From Chloromonas sp. AAM2 (lineage: Eukaryota; Chlorophyta; Chlorophyceae; Chlamydomonadales; Chlamydomonadaceae), in contig QAXH01006535.1 of the NCBI GenBank assembly GCA_004335635.1, positions 1 through 26,349 on the forward strand: DNA of 26,349 nucleotides. Reading direction: 5' to 3'. This document shows positions 10,489 through 19,393 of the stretch, in pieces. The first letter of the stretch is position 1. Each line of letters begins with the position of its first letter. The notes beneath the pieces are model-generated. The model saw only the letters and a program-made list of their open reading frames with translations. It did no database searches and was not told where the DNA came from. Both the position numbers and the translations under genes were made by a program.

Positions 10489-12799
10489 ATGGCGCGGTCA
10501 ACTAGAGCTGGCGCAGGCTTTGCGGCATTGGGTTTGGTTCTAGCGCTGCTTGCGATGACTGCGCACTTGCCCAAGGGTGAGGCTGGCCCGTTCAAGCCGG
10601 AGCTTCGGCACCAGTTTGCCAGGCATCTGCAAGATTCTAGCTTCTACCTTCTGCACAGCCCCCTGTCAAACTGCGACCACCTTCCTGCCCCCTGTCGACT
10701 GCACCATCGAATGTGCCTCGGCATTGTGCAATGCGCCAATCATTTTCCTGCTGTCACGAACGCGTACGCGCAGGTGCCGCGCAAGATACTGGAATGGAGG
10801 GAGAAATGATGACAGGCGGCATGGGGGGAGGCATGATGGCCGGCAACGTGACGGCAGGCGGTATGGAGGATATGAATGCGGCCAACGTCACTTACGCCGT
10901 GAAACTGTTCCAGGGAGCCGGGATCAACGTCACCAACAGCACCATGTACGTGCGACGTAGGGGGAATTTCTGTTGGTACCAAAGGCGAACGTTGGTTTGT
11001 GGTCGACATTCACTCTCAGTTCCGTCAAAAGTAAACATTGGCAGTCGTATTTCTTGCTTGAATTTTGGGTAGTTGTTTCCTGCTTGTTATTCCTTGAAAC
11101 AGGGTTGTTGAAGGCAGTACTGGGCTTGCTTACATCTCAGCTTATTTCTCACTTGCTGCAACCTCCATACAGACGTATCATTTTGCCGGGTATTTGTTTC
11201 TATGTGCTTGCGTGACAAGCCAGGAGTCATACAGTATATTGTGAGGCACCGGTGAGTTTCTCCCAATCTACCATACTGGCAGTTTACTTTCCCTCCTGCT
11301 TGCCTGCACTTGCATGTATGGACGACCACGTTCTCCAGCTTTGCGCCAAACAACGACGTGAGTGACACCAGGGGCACTGGTTGTGGGGCAAGCTAAACAG
11401 CTGATACTAGCACGGTTTGCTGTGATTTAACAGTGCCAGTGGAACTGACGTGCTCCAGGAATGCCCACAGCATAGTCCGCTCTGCCTGCATACTGTGAGG
11501 TCATGCTTGTCATGTCAACCGAGTACTTACTCCCTTGCTCTGCGCCCCCCACATTCATAGAACACAACCTTGATGCATTCTTGCTGTGCATTGTTGCTGG
11601 CTGTGCTGTCCGTGTACAGGCGTTCAATGCTCTTCCCTTGGAGCTCATGAACATCACAGATCTGCTCAACGCCACATACATTGCCAACAGCACTGAGATC
11701 TTGATGCTGCACATTGTTCCCGGTGCGTTGCACACATTGGCTCACACCTGACCTCATGGTTGGCTGTCATTACAGGGTCGTCCCAGTTGTTTAAACCCAA
11801 TAACCTCATTTATGTATTTTTGATCTTCAAGTGCCAATCCCTAGAAACGTTTATAACCTTAAGCTTATGGTATTGTAGCGTATGGTCTCAATAAGCGAAC
11901 TCCTATGGCCTCCCTCCCTTATACCCTACCCCTGCTTGCGCTGCAGGGTTGTGGCGCAGTAATGAACTCCCTGTGGGCAACACCACCCTGGAGACCAAAG
12001 CAGGCATCAACATCACACTTGACAGCGAGTGAGTGCTTAGGGAGCGGGAGGCAGTCTGCACAGTCTCTTTCTGGCAAAATGCAGGAACTGGTACAACATG
12101 GTACACGCAATCACGATGATTGCCTCAGTAGAATCAACGCACTTCCATTCTGACTGGTCCTAGGCATGCCAGCCAAAGTCTCCAAGCCACACTACTGATT
12201 TGATTGCCAGAATCCCATATGAAGATTGGCTCCAACAATGTTTAGTTCCTGAATTCACTGATAAGTCGACTTGTGTGCTAGTTCTCACTTCGGCCAGTCC
12301 AAGCGCCCCTCCCTGCAGGCCCGGCGGCATTCTAATCTACGTGCCTGGCAGTGATGTGCAAGCCGGTGTGGTGGTGCCGGACATTCCCTTCATGGTGGGA
12401 CATGCTACACCTGGGAATGCGCATAACCAGCGGAGTCAAACACAGGGTTCCACGAGCTTGTATGTCCATGTGCGATGCACGGGATTGTAGATCAATGCCA
12501 CAGGTGGCTATAGCAAGACACTGCAGGCAGGCATTGTCTTCTCCACGGCTTTGCAGTCGAATTGTCAGAATGCCTGGCTGGACAACATTGTTGACGCGAT
12601 ACATCACTTGGCTCACTCACATTCATTCAAGTGCTGTAGTACAGGTGCTTTTGCTGTAGCTTTTCCTTCTCATTCCTGTTGTGCTTTGTCTCTTGGCATG
12701 CAGGATAACGTGGTCCACATCATTGACACGGTTCTCCTGCCGTTCCCCACACAAAACGATCAAAGGACTATGACCGGCCCTACGCCTCCCTTACCTTGA
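10489..12799 (+). CDS. Secreted fasciclin (FAS1) domain protein, copy 1
   Basis: FAS1 domains are secreted or cell-surface adhesion modules. Exons: 10489-10576, 10774-10945, 11339-11357, 11620-11722, 11947-12028, 12319-12394, 12704-12799; all GT-AG, phases agree, about 211 residues. Exon 1 is a signal peptide (GFAALGLVLALLAMTAHLP). Exon 2 starts with a Met/Gly-rich stretch, then NVTYAVKLFQGAGINVTNST. The 19-nt exon 3 supplies FAPNND, and exon 4 continues AFNALPLELMNITDLLNATY, together forming the FAS1 H1 motif. Exon 4 ends in EILMLHIVPG, equivalent to the YHVVPG motif. The last exon starts DNVVHIIDTVLLPF, the H2 motif. There is one FAS1 domain of normal length, about nine N-glycosylation sequons and no clear GPI signal. 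A related, damaged gene follows at 19394-21042 on the same strand. Confidence 0.88.
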
Positions 12800-13247
12800 T
12801 CACCCTCGCCCCGATGAAACGCCTCGCGACACGTGTTCCCTCACTCTTAATCAGCTGCCATATGCCATGTGATGCTGGTTGAACGTGAACGGATGGATAT
12901 GCATGAATGGCTGTGAAGAACACTGTGTTGCCCTTCTGGTACAGTGTACGGTTACATGACAACAGGTGTAGCTGGTCATTGGTCACCAATGCTATCGACT
13001 GTATCTGGTGCTTCGCTGGGTTCAAATGCCATGAATGCAGCTGATGCTGCCGGCCATTTCGTGCCGGGAAGTTGTATTGCTGGCCTCTCGAGCAATTGAC
13101 AGTTGACTGCACTAACAACAGAGTTGGTGTTGCTGCATTTTACAAACTGGTGTTGTGAAGAAGCTTGGCGGGTCTGACACTGATGCGCCTGACACTTGAG
13201 TTCAGGCTCCATTACGTTTTTGATTGATTGATTGACTGATTAATTTG
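12800..13247. other. Intergenic stretch, nothing recognised
   Basis: It lies between the FAS1 stop codon and the first repeat unit. It presumably holds the FAS1 3' UTR. The right end is a short TGAT-rich run (13221-13241). I see no coding or structured element. Confidence 0.5.
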
Positions 13248-13426
13248 TTACATCAGGAAATCTGTCGAAGGACACGGGACGGGATATGTACCGCCCTGAC
13301 CTACTCCGAGCAAGAAAGGAGAAGAAAGGCAGGAACAAAAGCAGTATATAGGTATTTACACCAGGGAAGCCGTCAGAAGACACGGAACGGGATGGGCACC
13401 GCCCTGGCCTACCCTGAGCAAGAAAG
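13248..13426 (+). repeat. Two tandem copies of a 71-bp repeat unit (family also at 21076 and 21722)
   Basis: Units at 13248-13318 and 13356-13426 share the block ttacaYcagg, then an accgccctgRcctac block and gagcaagaaag. The same unit forms the two ends of the element at 21076-21722. Between and after the units is AGGCAGGAACAAA-type sequence, also present inside that element. An open frame runs through the units into the integrase fragment, but this is probably accidental. Confidence 0.85.
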
Positions 13427-13489
13427 CAAAACGAAAGCAGGGAACAAAGCAGGCAAGGCAGGCCAACCCAAAGCAAAACAGGACGGAGC

Positions 13490-14238
13490 CGCCAAATTGC
13501 AAGCAGTGCGGCTATCACACGGAAAATGTGACTCACCATGCAGCACGTGTCAGCGACCTCAGCCACACCGCACTTCGGACAGCTTAGTGACCGTCCTTGA
13601 TTTGTTGCACACGGATGTGTGCGGCCCCCTACCAGTGGAGGCCACTGGAGGCAAACACTACTTTGTCAGCGTTTTGAATGATTACCAAGATGTCTGTGGT
13701 GACATCCATAAGGCACAAGTCTGATGCTGCTAAAGAAGTGTTTTTGGAGAAAATAACTGGCAAGAAGGTGAAGTCTGTGCGGTCAGACAGGGGAGGTGAG
13801 TTTCAGGCATTTTGTGATGAAAAGGGTATCCAACACCAACCAACCGCTCTCTACAGCCCTGAAAGCAATGGTGCTGCAGAGAGTCTTAATGAAACCCTCA
13901 TGATCAAAGTACGTAGCATGTTTGTCAAGCCTCGCAAGTATTGGGCTGAAGCATTGGACACTGCAAATTATGTGTGCAACAGGTCACCAGTGAAAGGGTT
14001 CACTGAAACTCCATTCGAAAGGTTGTTTGGGGTTAGGCCTGATGTGAGCCACATTCGTGTATTCGGTTCTTTGGGCTATGCACACATTCCCACACAACTT
14101 CGCAACAAGCTGGAGCTCACAGCTGAGCGTTGCTGGTTGCTCGGGAACGAAAGCAGTGATGCATATAGGGTGCTGCTGCAAAACGGCAGTACCTTGGTCA
14201 GGAGGGATGTTACAAAGGTTGGCATCGTTGGTCTGTGA
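13490..14238 (+). pseudogene. Ty1/copia retrotransposon integrase fragment, frameshifted
   Basis: The first part (open to 13722) holds a Cys-x2-Cys (SPCSTCQRP) and then LHTDVCGPLPVEATGGKHYF, the start of the copia integrase core with the first catalytic Asp. The frame changes by one base near 13698. The second part contains VRSDRGGEFQAF (second Asp) and SPESNGAAESLNETL (catalytic Glu), then copia-type ANYVCNRSP and IRVFGSLGYAHIP. It stops at TGA 14236-14238. Protease, reverse transcriptase and RNase H are not found in the window, and no LTR pair is evident. This is a dead fragment with its DDE residues still readable. Confidence 0.9.
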
Positions 14239-14363
14239 ACACTGCAGGATTGCAAGTGAGTGGAAGTGTTGTGGAACAGTTCCAGTACTTTGTGTTGACT
14301 GTGTGGTTTGTACTACTCACGTGACTCTAACTGACAAGCAGACTACTGTCATTCATGAGGTTG

Positions 14364-14796
14364 ACTTGCGCTCTCTGTTGAGCAGTCGTGTGTTTGGCTT
14401 GCGCCGTTTGCTCAACAACCCTCTGCCACTGAACCACCAATCCCTCCTCCCACTGCTGCACCCTCCTCCCGTTGTGCGAGTGCAGTCGATGCAGCTGCCG
14501 AACTAACCACCAAAGCACGTGCTGCCCAGCATTCCAACATTTACGTTCTCAACGTACCAGCCGTGTGTATGCAGCATGCACATGACCAACAGTCCAAGCA
14601 TATGGCGCGGCTGTGGGCCAACAGTGCGGCTGCCTGAACCAAGTGGCATGCTGAGCAAGCCTCGGAACCTGCTGCTGCCCAGCCACCTGTCGCTGCACCA
14701 AAGCAGCAGGTGACACAAAGGCCTCAGGCCAAGCGACCTCGGGAGAGAGATCATGAGGAGTGGACACCCAAAAGGGTGAAGAGAGCCGCCATGTAG
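14364..14796 (+). pseudogene. Decayed copy of the proline-rich, NLS-tailed ORF at 17032-17883
   Basis: In the same frame as the second integrase part, but after several stop codons, a reading frame resumes near 14364. It runs through a Pro/Ala-rich stretch and then matches the C-terminal about 130 residues of the ORF at 17032-17883: NIYVLNVPAVCMQHAHDQ, WANSAAA, KWHAEQASE, QAKRPRERDHEEWTPK. It ends at TAG 14794-14796, the same place as its relative. A TGA at 14635-14637 replaces a Trp codon of the other copy. No function is known. Confidence 0.82.
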
Positions 14797-15754
14797 AACA
14801 ATCAATGCGCTATAAAGCATGCAGCATGCAGCAAGACACAGTGCTTGGATGAGTAATGTCATGATCGCATGTCACATGAATGTGCACTCTGCTAAATATG
14901 AAAAGTTGTGAGTCATCTGCAAGCCGAGGTCTGAAGGGTTATGATCTTCAACCTAACGAGGCTGAGCAAGGTCTTGTAACTGGTTGGATTGCACCACATT
15001 CTGCTGCTGCTGCTGATCACGTCATCAGGGTGATTGCGATAGCAATGCAAGTCCCCATACAGACGTGCAGTGAGCACCTGTGTCACCATATTGTGTTGTT
15101 ATGGACAGCTCCAGCTCAAGGTGTGCCTTTGCTGTAACATGCATAACATTGCTTGATGGACTTGGCTGTGAAATAATGCCAAGCCATACAAAAAGAAGTC
15201 TCACCATCTATCAGTGCAACCGACAGGACTGACCTCAAAAGAAATCGTGGATTGATGACCCGGAGTCAGCACCCAGACCACACTGTTATATCATGTTTAT
15301 CGTAGGCAGTGTAAGCATGTAGTTGCCTTCCTTTGGCTAGTCGCCTGGTGTGCTCGCATCACATAGGGTAGGTCAAGGCAGCGCCCACCTCCTCACGGGA
15401 TCACTGGTGAGAACAGGTATGTATTGAAAGCATTGATGTTCAAAGGGTGATTGAGCAGGGATCACATACTAGAGCTCCAATGAATCTCTCAGTGAGGAGC
15501 TGCTACCAGTAGATGCAGGACTTAATAGCATGCTGGTGCGTCGCCGGCCTGACTGGTATCATCTGCTTCCTCTGCACAGTCACTGGTGTCACTGCTAAGT
15601 AGTTCGTAGCAGTGTATAGTTGAGTAGTTGAGTAGTCCTCTGCACAGTCACAGTCAAGTGGTTAGTCGTCACCTGCATCAAGTATGAGTAGCTCCATACC
15701 ATATTGACAAGACTCCGCAAGTGCTCTGCCGAAGTGCTGTGCCGAGTGATTTTG
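14797..15754. other. Intergenic region, no gene recognised
   Basis: About 960 bp with only short low-quality open frames. A cctctgcacagtcac block occurs at about 15570 and 15635, and gagtagttgagtag is a small internal repeat. Nothing else stands out. Confidence 0.5.
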
Positions 15755-16232
15755 ACCGACATACCCTACCCCATTACTATGCTAACTTGATTCGTTTCCA
15801 CATGCATCACGGGTGTAAAGTATGGCTGCATTGCGACAATCATTGTAGCAACAAACAGAGCGTGGCAACACAACATGATAGGTACAGCGACCCATGCATG
15901 ACCGACATACCCTACCCCATTGCGATGCTGAAATGGAGCCTAAACACGTGAACTACGGCTCTAAAGTACTGCTGCATGGTCGCAATCATTTTAGCAACAA
16001 ACAGAGTGTAAGTTGGTTGTGAGTTGGCTGTAAGTTGATGTTGTGTGCATGGTTGTCAGTCCGGGGACTATTGCTCAGCATCATATGATAAGCATATCGT
16101 CAATCTGGTTGGTCGTATTTGTGTTGTGGCATATCGTCGTATCGTCGTGGCAATGGTATGATATGAACAGCGACCCATGCTTGCACTTGGGGTGACCTTG
16201 ACCGACATACCCTACTCTATACTTATGCTGTT
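15755..16232 (+). repeat. Diverged direct-repeat array, period about 146 bp
   Basis: The block accgacataccctac begins at 15755, 15901 and 16201. The first two units also share a gcaatcattNtagcaacaaac block (near 15835 and 15980). A cagcgacccatgc block precedes the second and third (near 15886 and 16169). Spacing between the last two is larger, so the array is interrupted. The units are not coding in any steady frame. Confidence 0.8.
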
Positions 16233-16263
16233 GGTGTGCGTTGTCAGCTGCATCTAGACATGC

Positions 16264-16946
16264 ATGCAAGCGTACACAAGGAGTCCATGGTTCATCACTT
16301 TATCAAGTCACAATTCCAGGCAACACCAGAGCGCCTACGTCAAGCTCATGGGCAGTTCCTCCTTCTATTGTGAATGCTATTCAGCATCGCTGGCAGAAAC
16401 CGTGATTCTTGACCGTCTCCAGGTGTGGACAGGAAAACCGGCTTGCATGCAAGCTTTCTCAAGCCGTTTCAACCCCGGACACGTACTCCACGCAGCATTT
16501 GGAAAGTGATGCCACAAACCCAAGGTGCAGCAACAAGCTGATCCCACACTTCAAGCTCAAATATCTCCACGTCGATTACTGGAACAAAGATGCCAGCTTA
16601 TCGCCCTTTTTCAGACAACGATTGGCATGGCGACTCAGCTGCCGGCTGCAGAACAAACAAGGCACATCTGCCTACGGCACTTCATTGCCCAGGTGGGATT
16701 GGGCAACATCCTGAGGAATGCACAGCGCGACCTTATACAAAGGGTTTTCAACCAAACGCCATCTGCCAGGAGTTCTGCCCCAATCACAGAAACATGTCAT
16801 TTATGGTTGCAGGCTTTGACACACAGCCACCCGCGACCGCCCAGCTGAAGCACAAGTCTCACAACGCGCGTGAAGACCAAAGGTGTGTTGACCGACATCG
16901 GCACTGCGTGAGTCCGCAATCGGACTGCAACAATTTAGAGCAATGA
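16264..16946 (+). other. Overlapping uncharacterised open frames
   Basis: Three overlapping open frames (81, about 107 and 118 codons) lie here. The middle one, about 16525-16848, has a fairly natural composition with segments such as LPAAEQTRHICLRHFIAQVG and GLGNILRNAQRDLIQRVF. It may be an exon of a gene leading into the ORF at 17032-17883. I recognise no family and found no splice chain that I trust. Confidence 0.25.
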
Positions 16947-17031
16947 TATACATTCAAAGTCTGCGACTTCAATCGAGCCCTTGGACTGCCGGTGGATTAG
17001 GGTTTTGCATGGCCAGGAGCTTGCATGTTGA

Positions 17032-17883
17032 TTGTTCGCAAATAACGGGCTCAAGTACTTGCATGCATGCAGTGCAAAGCAGGGTTCGGCCCGTACTCAA
17101 GCAAGGCCGCATGATGCAGGCAATCAAAGGTGCACACGCATGCCTGCAAGGTGCCCACCTCGTGCATGCAGGCGTCCTTTTGCTACGAGCTACCATGACA
17201 GCTGGTTACATTTCAGCGGCAGCGCATTGCTTGACAACCTCAACCCACAACAGGAGATGTACGCAGGAGCATTGCATGACACCTCATCACCGCCGGCCAG
17301 CCCACTCCTCCTACCAAGGGTCAGCTTGGACATTCCTGCTGACCTCCATGTCACCAGGTCACCTCATGACCTCATGGACCTGGGAGATGACATGTGCCTG
17401 CACCCATCCTCCATGACCGTTCCCTCCCTCTCTACCCCGCCACATCCAGCTCTCTACCCCAACTCACCAACCAAGGCACAGGCTGCTCCTGTGGTGCCCC
17501 AGAGCCCACCTACCCCTCCACCCCCTGCCATCCCTGAAGAGCCAAGCAGCACAAACTCTCAAAGCGCAGGCGAGGCACCGGCCGCTGCAACCACAAAATC
17601 TGATGCTCAGCAGTCTAGCATCTACACGCTGAATGAGCCAGCTGCATGCATGCAGCACGTGCATGACCAACTGGTCAAGCACATGGCCAAAGTGTGGGCC
17701 AACAGTGCTGCTGCCTGGGCCAAGTGGCACGCTGAGCAAGCCTCAGAATCTGCTGCTGCCCAGCCACCTGTCCCCGCACCAAAACCAAAGCAGCAGATGA
17801 CACGCAGGCCTCCAGCCAAGCGACCTCGGGAGAGTGATGATGAGGAGTGGACACCCAAAAGGGGGAAGAGGGCCGAAAAGTGA
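17032..17883 (+). CDS. Uncharacterised proline-rich protein with basic, NLS-like C-terminus
   Basis: An open frame of about 283 codons with no stop. The first in-frame ATG is near 17140 and another is near 17257; the frame may instead be entered by splicing, so the 5' end is uncertain. The middle (about residues 140-185) is rich in Pro, Ser and Ala. It is followed by a possibly helical part (CMQHVHDQLVKHMAKVWAN, AWAKWHAEQASESAAA) and a basic tail with RRPPAKRPRESDDEEWTPKR, which looks like a bipartite nuclear localisation signal. Its C-terminal half is duplicated, with a stop, at 14364-14796 directly after a copia integrase fragment. Conservation of reading frame between the copies suggests a real protein. 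It could be a lineage-specific nuclear protein or a transposon-linked ORF. No catalytic motif is seen. Confidence 0.55.
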   Translation: MFANNGLKYLHACSAKQGSARTQARPHDAGNQRCTRMPARCPPRACRRPFATSYHDSWLHFSGSALLDNLNPQQEMYAGALHDTSSPPASPLLLPRVSLDIPADLHVTRSPHDLMDLGDDMCLHPSSMTVPSLSTPPHPALYPNSPTKAQAAPVVPQSPPTPPPPAIPEEPSSTNSQSAGEAPAAATTKSDAQQSSIYTLNEPAACMQHVHDQLVKHMAKVWANSAAAWAKWHAEQASESAAAQPPVPAPKPKQQMTRRPPAKRPRESDDEEWTPKRGKRAEK

Positions 17884-19015
17884 GAAATGCTTTGGAAGGC
17901 ATTGACTGCAAAACGACAGATACACACATAATTGTTTGAGGGTATGTGTTGAAGCTTGTGTAGGGCGGATGGACGTGCAAACGAGAACATCTATACCACA
18001 CGTTAACACAGTTCCATGGGGAGGCCATGTGTCAGCACATGCATGAGACATGCACGTGGAGCGTTTGGCAGGGTGGTGGTCAGAAGGACTGCCAACAGAA
18101 TTACCTGGTGAATGGATACACCGGCATCATCGATCAGAAATGACATGCGTGTATGTGCGTTTGTTTTGTCAATGCTGACTCTATGCTTGTTCCTGTCTTC
18201 GATGGGTCTGTCATGCGAAGTATCATCATGACGTGGCATGGCAGGTGTTCCGAGTGCCATCACTCCAACTGACATATCATTATAGCGTGGTATGGCAGCT
18301 ATCCCAGAGATATCGCTCCAGTTGGCTACTTTGGTCCATGACCGTCTTGGTGTTAGCCAGTGTAAAATATTTGCAAGACAAACTTGTTTGATTCAAAACT
18401 TGCCTGATGCATAAAAAAATGGAGTTTGCCAGTTCTGGGACAATTTCTGGGAATACCGACAGGAACCAGTGTTGGTGATTGATGCACTAGTGCATGCGAG
18501 TAGAAATGACTGACGTCTTGTCGTGAATGGCTCCTTACTCCAATACCTAACTACCCCAACTTACCCTAGCTCAGTTGCCTTGGTACCTAGCAAGCAACTT
18601 GATGACTTGTGTGTTGTGTGACTTGTGTGGCCTCGACATCTCATGAACACGAATGCCAGCTGTTCAGGCGAGGCCCTTCTAACTGTACCCTTAATACGGT
18701 GGTCTCAAGTTGGTCTCAGTCTGGTCCACAAGCTTCTAAACAGGCCTCAAAAATTGAACTACAATTGTGGTGCGGATCATGGCCTGAAACGGGGCCATTA
18801 ATATCTCATCAGCTGCTCAATTCCTGGGTTAGCTTCATTGTTTTCGCAGTGCCGTAGGGCACGTTGTATGGTATGACTGATTTGTTGTGGGTAGCAGTGT
18901 GTGGTGGAATACGAGTTGATGAAGGCAGGAAGGAAAAAGACGCCAGACGGAATGATATTTTATCCTACAGTGACAGTGACATGCCGTTCAGATCGTCTCA
19001 GTATCCAATCAGCCA
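17884..19015. other. Intergenic region with a 54-bp diverged direct repeat
   Basis: No gene is recognised. Two adjacent diverged units lie at 18220-18274 and 18275-18327, sharing tatcat, gcgtggNatggcag and tcNctcca blocks. The second copy of the dispersed A-run motif lies at 18413-18443. Confidence 0.55.
18413..18443. repeat. Dispersed A-run plus TTTGCCAGTTCTGGGACA motif, copy 2
   Basis: Seven A, then five bases, then tttgccagttctgggacaat. It has the same orientation and layout as the copies at 2291 and 20304. It is intergenic here. Confidence 0.75.
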
Positions 19016-19374
19016 ATGCCGCTTTGGATTGGTTTGGTATTGAGCTAACCTAATGCTTCCAGCCTTTGCTGGCCTGTGTAGTGACATCAGGATGATCTGC
19101 CTACCAGATTTGACAAGCGCCCTAATCAAACTCAGGGACAGGCCGCAGATTGCTGCAGAAGGTCAGCGATGAACAGCTTGTGGGCATCAGAATGCGCATT
19201 CTGAGACCAGCAAGCTGTCCATTGCTGAACTATTGCAACAATATGCGGCCTGTCCTCGAGTCTGGTTAGGGGGCATGTCAAATCTGGTTTGCAGATCATC
19301 CTGATGTCACTACACAGGCCAGCAAAGGCTTGACAGACAGTTTCGCTCAATCCAAAAACAATCCAAAGCGGCAT
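19016..19374. repeat. Near-perfect 359-bp palindrome upstream of the second FAS1 gene
   Basis: The arms 19016-19195 and 19196-19374 are reverse complements with no spacer; the centre is cagaatgcgcattctg at 19188-19203. The 40-bp stretch 19061-19100 pairs perfectly with 19291-19330. Over the 135 bp from 19061 to the centre I count about 19 mismatches (about 86 % identity). Outer parts (19016-19060) still pair with a one-base gap. The right arm ends 20 bp before the FAS1 start codon, so it covers that gene's 5' flank or leader. Confidence 0.95.
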
Positions 19375-19393
19375 GGATCAACCTTCAATCGCA

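Noticed and set aside
10049..10501. 150-codon minus-strand open frame
   Set aside because: It covers the promoter and start codon of the FAS1 gene, has no recognisable motif, and includes a duplicated block read in a different way in each copy.
13245..13500. Open frame upstream of the integrase as a possible gag or protease part
   Set aside because: It consists of two copies of a repeat unit that also ends a different element at 21076-21722, so the open frame is probably accidental.
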